From: Nonomuraea endophytica
GTDB taxonomy: Bacteria > Actinomycetota > Actinomycetes > Streptosporangiales > Streptosporangiaceae
Assembly (NCBI RefSeq): GCF_014203235.1
Contig: NZ_JACHIN010000020.1
Span: 62,001 to 126,000 of the forward strand
DNA: 64,000 nt
Direction of reading: 5' to 3'
Every line of letters starts with the position of its first letter. Position 1 is the first letter of the stretch. Positions 7,910 to 16,128 of the stretch are shown here, piece after piece. The position numbers and the translations under genes are program-made. The notes beneath the pieces are model-generated. The model was given only the letters and a program-made list of their open reading frames with translations. It was not told where the DNA came from and did no database searches.

Positions 7910-8488
7910 TCACAAGCTGATCGCCGGTTCGCCTCCCTCGTCGACGAGGCGGCTGATGCGGTCCACGATGGTGTAGTTCAGGCCGAGGCGCCGGTCCGGT
8001 CCGGTGTGGCTGACGTCTACGGTGACCACGGGTTCCATGCCGTCTATCCGGAAACGTGCCTGCGTCGACCGCGGGGACAGCCGGATCTCCAGGAGGTCGC
8101 CTGTCCACGAACGCGCGTACACGGTCCAGGGGTCGAGTCCGTAGGCGATCATCTTGATGATCCAGGCGTGCTGGACCAGGGGTGGGTCGTCGCCGGCCGG
8201 CATGCCCAGGGACCCGTCGTCCGGTGGGGCCGCGCGGAGCGGGACGCCCTGCGCGGCGAGCGTGTCGCGCAGGGCGTCCCGTGAGGAGATCGCGTAGTCG
8301 ACGTGACACTCGACGGCGGCGCCGCCGGCCGGTGTCACCGTGCACCGGCCGGTGTCGCCGTCGAGCCGGATCGAGCTGAACCTCAGGCCGTCCGCGGCGT
8401 TGGCGCGCTGCGTCGCCGCCAGGTCGTACGACAGCCGTAAAGGTGCGACCAGGTCAGGCTGGTCTTCGGTCCGGGCGTCGATCCGCAT
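7910..8488 (-). CDS. Hypothetical protein, candidate immunity partner of the upstream toxin-like domain
   Basis: A 192-residue soluble protein with no family I recognise. It has an N-terminal segment LVAPLRLSYDLAATQRA, a central AWIIKMIAYGLDPWTVYARSW and a C-terminal GLNYTIVDRISRLV. There is no signal peptide or membrane segment. It starts 16 bp after the stop of the DNRLRE secreted gene in the same direction, exactly where immunity genes sit behind polymorphic toxins. Function is inferred from position only. Confidence 0.7.
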   Translation of the reverse strand: MRIDARTEDQPDLVAPLRLSYDLAATQRANAADGLRFSSIRLDGDTGRCTVTPAGGAAVECHVDYAISSRDALRDTLAAQGVPLRAAPPDDGSLGMPAGDDPPLVQHAWIIKMIAYGLDPWTVYARSWTGDLLEIRLSPRSTQARFRIDGMEPVVTVDVSHTGPDRRLGLNYTIVDRISRLVDEGGEPAISL

Positions 8489-8504
8489 GGGGAGGTTTCC
8501 TCGG

Positions 8505-10550
8505 TTATCCGGGCACGGGCAGGAGTACGGCGCCGAACGATCGTTTCATCCACGGGGGGCACACCGTAATCCCCTCGCAGTACGCGGTGAGAACTCCGAG
8601 AGTGCCCTGATACTTGCTGGACTCGGTGTTGAAGTCCACGATCGTCCTGGTGTCGCGGCTTTCCGTCACCTTGCAGGTTCGCCACCAGAGGAACCCGCTG
8701 CACGTGTGCCGGTAGGCCGTGGCCTGGTAGTGGTAGCGCGTCATGATGAACGGGTCGGGGACGATGCCGCGATGCGGGTGCTTCGTCATCTGATGAGCGG
8801 ACAGGGCGTCCAGGTCGTGCTTCTGCACGATCTTGACGTTGCCGAACCCTTCGTCCCGTGCCCGGTCCCAGTACCCCTTGCGGTAGTTGATCCGCTTGCC
8901 GTCCTGGCTCTGCCAGGAGCCGAGCAGGGCGAACGCGTCGGGCGGCGGCGCCGCGGCGGTGACGACGTCGTTCGCGGGCGTGGTGGCCCGCTGCCATGCG
9001 GACCACGCGCCGGTCGCGACGCGGGCTCGCCAGTGCGCCGTCCTGCCGGTGACCTTGCCGATCGGGATGCTCAGCCGCGCCACCGTGCCCGCCCGCACGC
9101 CGCCCGCCGTACCGGACCATAGGAGTGTCGCGCCGCTCTTGGCGGCGGACCTGACCTCAACCGTCACACGGTACGGCCGGCGCTCCTCACCACCGGCCTT
9201 GACCATCAGGGTGCGTCCGTCCGGACGGGTCCAGGCGCGCTCGACCGCAGGAGCGGCGGCGGCCTTCTTCTTCGGTGGCTCCTCGCCGAACCTCCACGTG
9301 TGGGGGCTCATCGTGTTGCCCGCCGCGTCCCTCGCCCCGGACACCGTGACGGCCATGAGGGAGTCCATCCACGGTTCCGACGGGGTGAACGTCAGCACCG
9401 TGCGCGCCGGGTTCAGCTGTGTCGTGCCGGGCACCTCGTCCTCGAACCACTCGTCCAGGACGCTGATCTGCGCGTCGGTCACCGGTTCGCTGAACGTCAC
9501 CGCGACGGGCGAGTCCGCCGGCACCCCGGTCGCCCCCGCGGGCGGGTCACCGCGGTGACGGCGGGCGGCGTCGTGTCACCGGGGCCGGACGGCGACGGCC
9601 CGGGTCCGCCGGCCACGGTCACCGTGAGAACCGGGGGACGGGCGCCTTCCGAGGCGTCGAACCCGCGGTCGTACATCCCGGCGGTCACCGACTCGTCCGC
9701 CGCCCGCAGGAGCACTCCGTGGTTGGGCTGCCCCGATGCCCACGCCGCCGCGAGGTCGGTCAGCCGCCAGGTCCAGGGCACCGACTCCGCGGGGCAGGCG
9801 CCGGGATCGGTGGCGCTGCTCTCACCGGTGGTCGTGGCGGCCGGCTGGTCGCCCCAGTCGAGGGTCTCGGCCTGCCAGGCGTCGGTGACGCGCTGGGCCT
9901 TGATCGCCCCGCCGCAGCCGTAGGAGTCGTTGTTCCAGAGTTCGAGCCGCGCGTCGGTGACGGTACGGCCGGCGAGCGCGGCGGTGTCGAACTTCAGGTA
10001 CGTCCGCCCGGTGATGGAGAACTCGCCGGTGTCGTACTTGCCCGCCCACAACGTCGTGTCGTCGTGCCCGGACGAGCCCGAGTCGTCGATCCAGGTGTCG
10101 GCCTGAAGCGGCAGAGTGATCGTCTGCTCTCCGGACGTCGGGGTGGGGGTCGGGGTGGGCGTCGGGGTAGGGCCGGGTTCCGGCCGCTCTCCGTGCTGCA
10201 CCTCGTAGTACCTGGGTGGCGCCTCCCAGTCACCGGTGAGCGGCCACTCGGTCGCCGCCTCCGCCACCGATGGCGACCGGGTCGCCTTTCCGGTCTGCGC
10301 GAACTCGGAGAGATCGTCCTCGCGCATGCCCGGCACGTTCATCAGGGAATGGAATTCGTACGGCGTGCCGTCGAGCGGAACCGACGGCCCACCTTGATAG
10401 GTCGTGAGCTCGATCTGTTCCGGCCCGGGATGGGTGAACAGGATGAAGAGCACCGGCCCGATGCCGCCGCTTTCCGAGGAGCGGTACATACGCCAGTTGG
10501 TGGTGTCCGACTCGTTGGTCGCACGCAGCTGGAAACCGTAGCCGTCTCTT
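8505..10550 (-). pseudogene. Secreted DNRLRE/Ig-like protein with toxin-like C-terminus; 5'-truncated and frameshifted
   Basis: Read from 10550 down, the DNA encodes the end of one DNRLRE domain (GFQLRATNESDTTNWRMYR), a linker with PTPTPTPTPTPTSG, a full DNRLRE domain (LPLQADTWIDD to PPVLTVTVAGG), and GDTTPPAVTAVT, the start of a Big_5 Ig-like domain. There the frame breaks (about 9545-9552). One missing base restores PADSPVAVTFSEPVTDAQ and the rest of the Ig domain. After a beta-rich section comes a ~130-residue C-terminal domain (residues about DGKRINYRKGYWDRARDEGFG to VCPPW) with four cysteines, resembling the C-terminal modules of actinomycete polymorphic toxins. The 5' end, including any signal peptide, is missing: coding begins directly at the RskA stop codon. 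Confidence 0.75.
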
Positions 10551-11267
10551 TCATGACGTGAGTGCCACCACGGTCAATGGCTGGGTCGTGGGCTGCCGGG
10601 AACCGCCCTGGGGTTCCACGGTGATGCCGAGTTTGTCGCCCGCGTGGACCGGCCCCGCCAGCACCGGCCCTGGCCGGTCGGGCATCAGCCCCGCCGACCG
10701 GATCGCGTCCGGCCCGATGAGCCACACCTGGTAGTCGTGGGCGGCTGGCGCCGTGGGCATGCCCGCGGTGACGACCACCACCGACGCCTTGGCGGGGGAG
10801 TAGATCGCGGTGACGGTCGCGGCGCCGACGCGGGTGGACACCTGGCGGGCGTCGGGCGCGGCCAGTACGGCGGCGATCCGGTCACCCTGAACGCGTTCCT
10901 CGTTCAGCTGGCCGTTGGTGCGGATGAGCAGCACTCCCAGGACCAGCGCCGCCGCCACCAGGAGAGCGGCGGCCGCCCGTCCGGCGAGCAGCCGAGCATG
11001 CGGTCGGCTCGACCGGCCCATCGTGGCGGGGACGATCGGCGAGGCCTGGCGGACGGCTCCGATCTCCTCCATCACCCGTGCCTTGAGGACGGACGGGGGC
11101 TCGTGCCGGACCGCCGCGGCCATCCGGGCCGTGGTCTCGCACAGGCCGCGGGTCTCCTCGGCGCAGTCGGGGCAGCGGGCCAGATGGCGTTCGAACTCGC
11201 GGGCCTGCTCCTCGGGCAGGGCGTTGAGCGCGTAGGCGCCCGACAGCGTGTGGGTGTTCTCTTTCAT
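10551..11267 (-). CDS. rskA: RskA-type anti-sigma factor
   Basis: A 238-residue protein: cytoplasmic N-terminal zinc-binding anti-sigma domain (HLARCPDC, the HxxxCxxC motif, near residues 28-35), one membrane segment at about residues 95-115 (AAAALLVAAALVLGVLLI) and an extracytoplasmic RskA domain (DYQVWLIGPDA, LGITVEPQGG). It should hold SigK inactive at the membrane until regulated proteolysis releases it. It follows sigK with a 4-bp overlap. Its stop codon lies exactly where the truncated DNRLRE gene begins, so a deletion seems to have ended there. Confidence 0.93.
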   Translation of the reverse strand: MKENTHTLSGAYALNALPEEQAREFERHLARCPDCAEETRGLCETTARMAAAVRHEPPSVLKARVMEEIGAVRQASPIVPATMGRSSRPHARLLAGRAAAALLVAAALVLGVLLIRTNGQLNEERVQGDRIAAVLAAPDARQVSTRVGAATVTAIYSPAKASVVVVTAGMPTAPAAHDYQVWLIGPDAIRSAGLMPDRPGPVLAGPVHAGDKLGITVEPQGGSRQPTTQPLTVVALTS

Positions 11268-11869
11268 GTCGCCACCCCGAGGCAGTCGCGCAGCCGGATG
11301 AGCCCGTCGCGCATGCGGGTCTTGATCGTGCCCAGCGGCGTGGCCAGGAGCTGGGCCACCTCAGGGTAGGAATGGCCGCCGTAGAAGGCCAGCGTCACGG
11401 CCTGGTGTTGCAGGTCGGTCAGGCCGTCGAGGCAGCGGCGTACCCGCTCGCGTTCCAGCCGGTCCTCGACCGCCTCGGCGACGCTGTCGTAGTCGCCTCC
11501 GGCCACCTCGCGCCGTCCGGCCGCGGCCTCACGGTCGGCGCCGGCCTGGGCGGAGCGGACCCGGTCGACCGCGCGCCGGTGGGCGATCGTGGTCATCCAC
11601 GCCATCGCGCCGCCGCGGGTGCTGTCGTAGCGGGGAGCCTGCCGCCAGATCTCCAGCAGCACCTCCTGGACGACCTCCTCGCTCTGGCCACGGTCGCGTA
11701 CGACCCGGAGCACGAGCCCATACAGAACGCCCGAGACCTGGTCATAGAGCCGGGAGAAGGCGTCGCGGTCACCCCGGCCGCTCTGCCGCAGCAGTTCCTG
11801 GACCGGGGGCGCCGGCCCGGGACCTGTCCGGTGCTGATCGGGATCGTCGCGCTCGCGGCTGTGGGTCAC
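11264..11869 (-). CDS. sigK: ECF RNA polymerase sigma factor, SigK type
   Basis: A 201-residue sigma-70 family protein with region 2 (DAFSRLYDQVSGVLYGLVLRV, EEVVQEVLLEIWRQAPRYD) and region 4 (DLQHQAVTLAFYGGHSYPEVAQLLATPLGTIKTRMRDG split over helix-turn-helix). Pairing with an RskA anti-sigma and a neighbouring MPT70/83-like fasciclin gene identifies the SigK subfamily. The GTG at 11869 starts translation. Upstream on this strand CCAATC-16 nt-CCGAAT matches the promoter it should itself recognise, so autoregulation is likely. Confidence 0.93.
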   Translation of the reverse strand: MTHSRERDDPDQHRTGPGPAPPVQELLRQSGRGDRDAFSRLYDQVSGVLYGLVLRVVRDRGQSEEVVQEVLLEIWRQAPRYDSTRGGAMAWMTTIAHRRAVDRVRSAQAGADREAAAGRREVAGGDYDSVAEAVEDRLERERVRRCLDGLTDLQHQAVTLAFYGGHSYPEVAQLLATPLGTIKTRMRDGLIRLRDCLGVAT

Positions 11870-11875
11870 GTCCTT

Positions 11876-11947
11876 GTATTCGGAGCGGAGCCGTTCACGG
11901 ATTGGGCCGTGCCCGAACCAAACCGGTGGGCGGCCCGCTCCGAATAC
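11876..11947. promoter_or_regulatory. Divergent sigma-K-type promoter pair
   Basis: A perfect 13-bp inverted repeat, GTATTCGGAGCGG (11876-11888) and CCGCTCCGAATAC (11935-11947), puts a CCGAAT -10 element on each strand, pointing outward. On the plus strand CCAAAC (11918-11923) lies 16 nt before CCGAAT (11940-11945). On the minus strand CCAATC (complement of 11900-11905) lies 16 nt before CCGAAT (complement of 11878-11883). This resembles the mycobacterial sigma-K consensus as I remember it (CCATCC, 16-17 nt, CCGAATC). The plus-strand start codon is only ~8 nt after the -10, suggesting a leaderless mRNA. Confidence 0.75.
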
Positions 11948-11952
11948 CCGCT

Positions 11953-13443
11953 GTGAGCCGAAAACCGCACCACGTCATCAGGGCAGCTAGCGCCGGGTTG
12001 CTGAGCGTGGCCGCCGCACTGGCGGTCGCGGAGTTCGTCGCGCGCTTCACCGGCGGGCAGAGCTCGCCGGTGGTGACGATCGGGTCGGTCGCGATCGATC
12101 TGACGCCGACCCCGGTCAAGGAGTTCGCGGTACGCACGTTCGGCACCGCGGACAAGGCCGTGCTGGTGGGCGGCATCCTGCTGGTCCTCATGGCCGTCTC
12201 TGCGGGCCTGGGGATCCTGGCCACCCACCAGCACGGCCTCGCGGTGGCGGCGGTCGCCGGACTCGGCGTCCTGGGCATGCTCGCGGCGGCGACCCGGCCC
12301 GCGATGGTGGCGACGGATCTGCTGCCAGCCCTGGTCGCGGCGCTTGTCGGCGCGTTCACCCTCACCGCGCTGACCCGCCCGGCCGCCGAGGTGGCGCCGG
12401 GGCGGCGGCGAGCACTCCGAGCAGGCCTCGGCGTGGTCGCGCTGGCGAGTCTGGGCGGGCTGGCCACGCGGTTGCTCCCGGTAGAACCGCTTCGTGCCCG
12501 CTTCGCCCTGCCCAGACCCGCGAGCCCGGCCAGACCCCTCCCACCCGGGACCGATCTGCGCATCCCCGGACTGACCCCCTTCACCACGCCGAAGGCCGAC
12601 TTCTACCGCGTCGACACCGCCCTGTCCGTCCCCAGGCTCGACGCCGCCACCTGGACCCTGCGCGTGATCGGCGCCTCGACGATCGAGCTCACCATGGCCG
12701 ACGTCCTCCGGCGCGGGCTGATCGAACGCGACATCACCCTCACCTGCGTCTCCAACGAGGTCGGTGGCCCGTACGCGAGCCATGCCCGCTGGCTGGGCCT
12801 GCCGCTCGCCACCCTGCTGCGCGAGGCCGGCCTCCCGCCCGGCGCCGACCAGCTGCTCAGCCGCTCGGCCGACGGGTGGACCGCCGGCACCCCGCTGGCC
12901 ACGATCATGGACGGCCGCGACGCCATGCTGGCCGTCGGCATGAACGGCGAGCCGCTCCCCGCCGAGCGCGGCCACCCCGCCCGCCTCGTCGTGCCCGGTC
13001 TGTACGGCTACGTCTCCGCCACCAAATGGCTCGTCGAACTCCACCTGACCCGCTACGACCGGCGGCAGGCCTACTGGACCGAGCGCGGCTGGGCCACCGA
13101 CGCGCCGATCAAGACCGCCTCCAGGATCGACGTGCCCGCCCCGCTCGCCGCCCTCCGCCCCGGCCCGGTGACCGTGGCCGGCGTCGCCTGGGCCCAGCAC
13201 CGCGGCGTCGCCTCCGTCGAGGTCCGCGTCGGTGAGAACCCCTGGCAGCGGGTACGGCTGGCCGCCACGCCCAGCGCCGACACCTGGGTTCAGTGGAGCT
13301 GGACCTGGCAGGCGACTCCCGGCACCCACACCCTCCAGGTCCGCGCGACCGACACCACCGGCCGCACCCAGCCCCCGGCCCGGGTCCCGCCCTTTCCGGA
13401 CGGCGCCACGGGCCGGCACTCGATCGTGGTCACCGTCGCGTGA
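11953..13443 (+). CDS. Membrane-anchored molybdopterin oxidoreductase (sulfite oxidase family)
   Basis: A 496-residue protein with about four N-terminal membrane helices (residues ~10-30, 60-85, 90-110, 115-140), followed outside the membrane by a sulfite-oxidase-type Mo-cofactor domain. The motif TLTCVSNEVGG holds the conserved cysteine that ligates molybdenum, and the C-terminal part (YDRRQAYWTERGW, VAGVAWAQHRGVASVEVRV) is the dimerisation domain. It may repair oxidised methionines or reduce other sulfur/nitrogen oxides; no haem domain is present. I prefer GTG 11953 over an upstream TTG because the sigma-K-type -10 ends at 11947. The fasciclin gene follows 59 bp later and is probably co-transcribed. 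Confidence 0.9.
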   Translation: MSRKPHHVIRAASAGLLSVAAALAVAEFVARFTGGQSSPVVTIGSVAIDLTPTPVKEFAVRTFGTADKAVLVGGILLVLMAVSAGLGILATHQHGLAVAAVAGLGVLGMLAAATRPAMVATDLLPALVAALVGAFTLTALTRPAAEVAPGRRRALRAGLGVVALASLGGLATRLLPVEPLRARFALPRPASPARPLPPGTDLRIPGLTPFTTPKADFYRVDTALSVPRLDAATWTLRVIGASTIELTMADVLRRGLIERDITLTCVSNEVGGPYASHARWLGLPLATLLREAGLPPGADQLLSRSADGWTAGTPLATIMDGRDAMLAVGMNGEPLPAERGHPARLVVPGLYGYVSATKWLVELHLTRYDRRQAYWTERGWATDAPIKTASRIDVPAPLAALRPGPVTVAGVAWAQHRGVASVEVRVGENPWQRVRLAATPSADTWVQWSWTWQATPGTHTLQVRATDTTGRTQPPARVPPFPDGATGRHSIVVTVA

Positions 13444-13502
13444 CCGCCCACCCTCAACACCTCCATCACCGCAGCACGTCATTCATCAAGGAGATGAACC
13501 CC

Positions 13503-14120
13503 ATGAAGTACCTCGGCATCCTCGCCGCTTCCGCTACCGCCCTGATCGCCGTCACCGGCTGCAGTTCCGGCGCCACCGACACGGCCGCGCCCGCCGGCAG
13601 CATGACCGCCACCACCCGGCCCGCTCCGGCCACCAGCCCCGCCATGGCCGACGGGCCGTTCGGGGCGGCCTGCTCCGCCGTACCGGCTGATGGGGAGGGC
13701 AGTTTCACCGGTATGGCCGACGACCCGGTCGCCACCGCGGCCTCCAACAACCCCGTGCTGTCCACGCTGGTCACCGCGGTCAAGAAGGCGGGCCTGGTCG
13801 ACACGCTCAACTCGGCCAAGGACGTCACCGTCTTCGCGCCCACCAACGACGCCTTCGCCGCCATCCCCAAGGCCACCCTGGACAAGGTCCTGGCCGACAA
13901 GGAGACGCTGACCAAGATCCTCACCTATCACGTGGTCGCCGGTAAGCAGGCGCCGGCCGACCTGGCCTCAGCCGACCTGAAGACGCTGCAGGGCGGCACG
14001 CTGAGCGTGAAGGGATCCGGGGAGAGCTACACCGTCAACGAGGCCGGCGTGGTCTGCGGCAACGTGCCCACCGCCAACGCCACCGTCTACATCATCGACA
14101 AGGTCCTGATGCCCAAGTAG
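13503..14120 (+). CDS. Fasciclin-domain lipoprotein (MPT70/MPT83-like)
   Basis: A 205-residue exported lipoprotein: signal peptide ending in the lipobox VTGC (Cys20), a Thr/Ala/Pro-rich linker to residue ~50, then one FAS1 domain (NPVLSTLVTAVKKAGLVDTL, VTVFAPTNDAFAAIP, ILTYHVVAG, TVYIIDKVLMP). Two cysteines (FGAACSAV and VVCGN) may form a disulfide, as in mycobacterial MPT70/83. AAGGAG at 13488-13493 supports ATG 13503 over a too-close ATG at 13494. FAS1 proteins mediate adhesion or surface contacts. In mycobacteria the homologues are the best-known SigK targets, which fits the neighbouring sigK-rskA pair. Confidence 0.93.
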   Translation: MKYLGILAASATALIAVTGCSSGATDTAAPAGSMTATTRPAPATSPAMADGPFGAACSAVPADGEGSFTGMADDPVATAASNNPVLSTLVTAVKKAGLVDTLNSAKDVTVFAPTNDAFAAIPKATLDKVLADKETLTKILTYHVVAGKQAPADLASADLKTLQGGTLSVKGSGESYTVNEAGVVCGNVPTANATVYIIDKVLMPK

Positions 14121-14126
14121 GGCCAG

Positions 14127-14178
14127 GCTGAGGGCCGCGTTCGTCCAGACCTTCGGGCAGGACGGCGCGGCCCTCAGC
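14127..14178 (+). terminator. Long-stem terminator after the fasciclin gene
   Basis: GCTGAGGGCCGCG (14127-14139) pairs perfectly with CGCGGCCCTCAGC (14166-14178) across a 26-nt loop, six bases after the stop codon. It separates the oxidoreductase-fasciclin unit from the kinase gene. Confidence 0.65.
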
Positions 14179-14194
14179 GCATGCCACTAAGCGG

Positions 14195-14222
14195 GCAATC
14201 CGGGCGCGGTACGGCTCCGAAT
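14195..14222 (+). promoter_or_regulatory. Candidate sigma-K-type promoter of the Ser/Thr kinase gene
   Basis: GCAATC (14195-14200), 16 nt, CCGAAT (14217-14222): five of six -35 bases, the spacing and the full -10 equal the sigK-strand promoter at 11878-11905. It ends 28 bp before the kinase start codon and just after a terminator, where a promoter is needed. Confidence 0.6.
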
Positions 14223-14250
14223 GTGAGGTGGCGTCCATACGGAGGATGAC

Positions 14251-15648
14251 ATGCGTGCCATTGCGGCCTCACGTCCGGGAGATCCACAGAAGCTGGGCAT
14301 CTACCAGGTAGAGGGAAGGTTAGGCAAAGGCGGGCAAGGTCTGGTCTATCTCGTCTCGGGGCCGGACGGTCAGCGCCTGGCCGCCAAGCTCCTCAACGCC
14401 GACTCCTGGAGCGCCGAGCGGGTCCAGCGGCTGTTCCTGCGCGAGGTGGCACTGGCCAAGCAGGTCGCCGGCTTCTGTACCGCCCAGGTCATCGACGCCG
14501 GGACGCTCGACGGCCAGCCGTACCTGGTCAGCGAGTACATTGACGGGCCGTCACTGGCGGAGAAGGTCGGCGTGGACGGTCCCCTGAGCGGCGGCGACCT
14601 GGAACGGCTGGCCATCGGCACCGCGACCGCGTTGATCGCGATCCATCAGGCGGGCATCGTGCACCGGGACTTCAAACCGGGCAACGTGCTCATGGGACCG
14701 GACGGGGCCAGAGTCATCGACTTCGGCATCGCCCGCGAGGCCGAGGCCACCGCGACCGCCACCAGCCACGTGCTGGGCACGCCCTCCTACATCGCTCCGG
14801 AGCAGTTGAGCGGCTCACCGGCCACCGCGGCCTCGGACGTGTTCGCCTGGGGCGCGACCATGGCGTTCGCCGCCACCGGCCACGCGCCCTTCGGCCACGA
14901 TTCCATCCCTGCGGTGATCAACCGGCTGGTCCACGAGGAACCGGAGCTGTCCGGCGTCCCGATGCCGCTGCGCGACTTGGTGGAGCGGTGCCTGAACAAG
15001 TCGGGCCCATCCCGGCCGAGCGCGCTGGAGGTCCTGCTCACGTTGCTGGGCCGGAATCAGGATGTTCCGGCCGCTGTGCCGCAGCAGCCCAAGCGGCCGC
15101 TGCGGCGGTCGCTGTTGGCGGCGTTACTGGTGGGAGGGGTGCTGGGCGCGTTCGTGGCGACGCGGCCGTGGGGCGGCGACCTGCCCGCCGCAGACGCGGT
15201 GGCCGCCACAACGCAGGCCGGAGCGCCCGGTCCGGCTGGGTCGTCCGGCTCGGCCGGGACGGGCGCGAATGTGCCGAACCCGGTTCCGCCGGTTTTGACC
15301 GGGCTTACGAGGCAGGCGGCGGAAACCAGGATCCGGCAGGCGGGATGGACCACCGGAAAGGTGACGCTCGACTGCGGAGCCGGCGTGAGCGTGGACCGAG
15401 TCGTACGAACCACCACCGGACCAGGCGTCGTCCACCTCACCATAGGCGCGGGAAGCGCCCGCGTGCCGGACGCGCGTGGATGGCCGCTCCAGGACGGAAA
15501 GGCGGCGCTGCAGAAGGCCGGCTTCACCGTCCAGATCGGCTACCGGCAAGGCCACGACTGGATCGGCAAGATCGCCGAAGTCAAGCCCCGGCCCGGAGCC
15601 GTGGCCTGCAAGGGCTCCACGGCCAAGATCTGGATCGGCATCACCTGA
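14251..15648 (+). CDS. Transmembrane serine/threonine protein kinase with PASTA-like repeats
   Basis: A 465-residue Hanks-type kinase. Kinase domain (~residues 18-265): glycine loop GRLGKGGQGLVY, ATP lysine in LAAKLLN, catalytic loop HRDFKPGNV, metal site IDFGIA in place of DFG, and GTPSYIAPEQ in the activation segment. A membrane helix follows (LLAALLVGGVLGAFVA, ~residues 290-306), then a Gly/Ala/Ser linker and two extracellular PASTA-like units (~350-405 and 405-465) likely to sense wall fragments or another ligand. It phosphorylates cytoplasmic proteins; targets unknown. A sigma-K-type promoter before it suggests it belongs to the SigK response (inference). Confidence 0.93.
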   Translation: MRAIAASRPGDPQKLGIYQVEGRLGKGGQGLVYLVSGPDGQRLAAKLLNADSWSAERVQRLFLREVALAKQVAGFCTAQVIDAGTLDGQPYLVSEYIDGPSLAEKVGVDGPLSGGDLERLAIGTATALIAIHQAGIVHRDFKPGNVLMGPDGARVIDFGIAREAEATATATSHVLGTPSYIAPEQLSGSPATAASDVFAWGATMAFAATGHAPFGHDSIPAVINRLVHEEPELSGVPMPLRDLVERCLNKSGPSRPSALEVLLTLLGRNQDVPAAVPQQPKRPLRRSLLAALLVGGVLGAFVATRPWGGDLPAADAVAATTQAGAPGPAGSSGSAGTGANVPNPVPPVLTGLTRQAAETRIRQAGWTTGKVTLDCGAGVSVDRVVRTTTGPGVVHLTIGAGSARVPDARGWPLQDGKAALQKAGFTVQIGYRQGHDWIGKIAEVKPRPGAVACKGSTAKIWIGIT

Positions 15649-15687
15649 GCAGACAGTCCGCCAATTCCGGGAGACGGGAGTAACTCC

Positions 15688-16047
15688 ATGCTGGCCACCG
15701 TCCTTGCCGTCATACGCAACCGGCGACCGTACCGTGACGTGTTCTACGCCCGATGCGTAGGCTGCGGCCACGCCTTCGACTCCATGCAGGCTCCCGCCTG
15801 GCTGAACTACACGGCCACCCAAACGCCCGCCCACCGGCTGGAATGGGTCATCATGCCACCGGAATGGCACTGCCCCGACTGCGGCCGCGACGGCCCACTG
15901 AGCTCCGAGGAACTCCTGGTCAACGACACATTGACCCACTGCAGACACAAACTGCTCTGCAGAAACCAATGGCTCGTCCCCGCCGAAATAGGCCAGGCCC
16001 GATGCCCCCGCTGCAGCACCACCCAAACGGTCCGTGTCGATGGTTGA
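15688..16047 (+). CDS. Zinc-ribbon protein of unknown function
   Basis: A 119-residue soluble protein with three CxxC knuckles: CVGC (residue ~23), CPDC (~59) and CPRC (~109), plus a fourth pair spaced differently (CRHKLLC, ~89). These could form two zinc ribbons. The segment WVIMPPEWHCPDCGRDGP is distinctive. I do not recognise a family. GGGAG lies about 8 nt before the ATG. It follows the kinase by 39 bp in the same direction, so co-transcription is likely and it could be a partner or target of the kinase (inference). Confidence 0.75.
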   Translation: MLATVLAVIRNRRPYRDVFYARCVGCGHAFDSMQAPAWLNYTATQTPAHRLEWVIMPPEWHCPDCGRDGPLSSEELLVNDTLTHCRHKLLCRNQWLVPAEIGQARCPRCSTTQTVRVDG

Positions 16048-16128
16048 TCCCGAAAGGGGCATGCAATCGACACTGACACCGAGTCCGCGCCTGGCATAGT
16101 CCTCAATCCACGGCACCCGAGGGCGTGC

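Noticed and set aside
10139..10170. Short G-rich tandem repeat that looks like a microsatellite or CRISPR-like repeat
   Set aside because: It encodes the PTPTPT linker of the DNRLRE protein in frame; no spacers exist.
11866..13482. Long minus-strand frame antisense to the sulfite-oxidase-like gene
   Set aside because: Gly/Arg/Gln-rich shadow; the plus strand has the Mo-cofactor motif and membrane helices.
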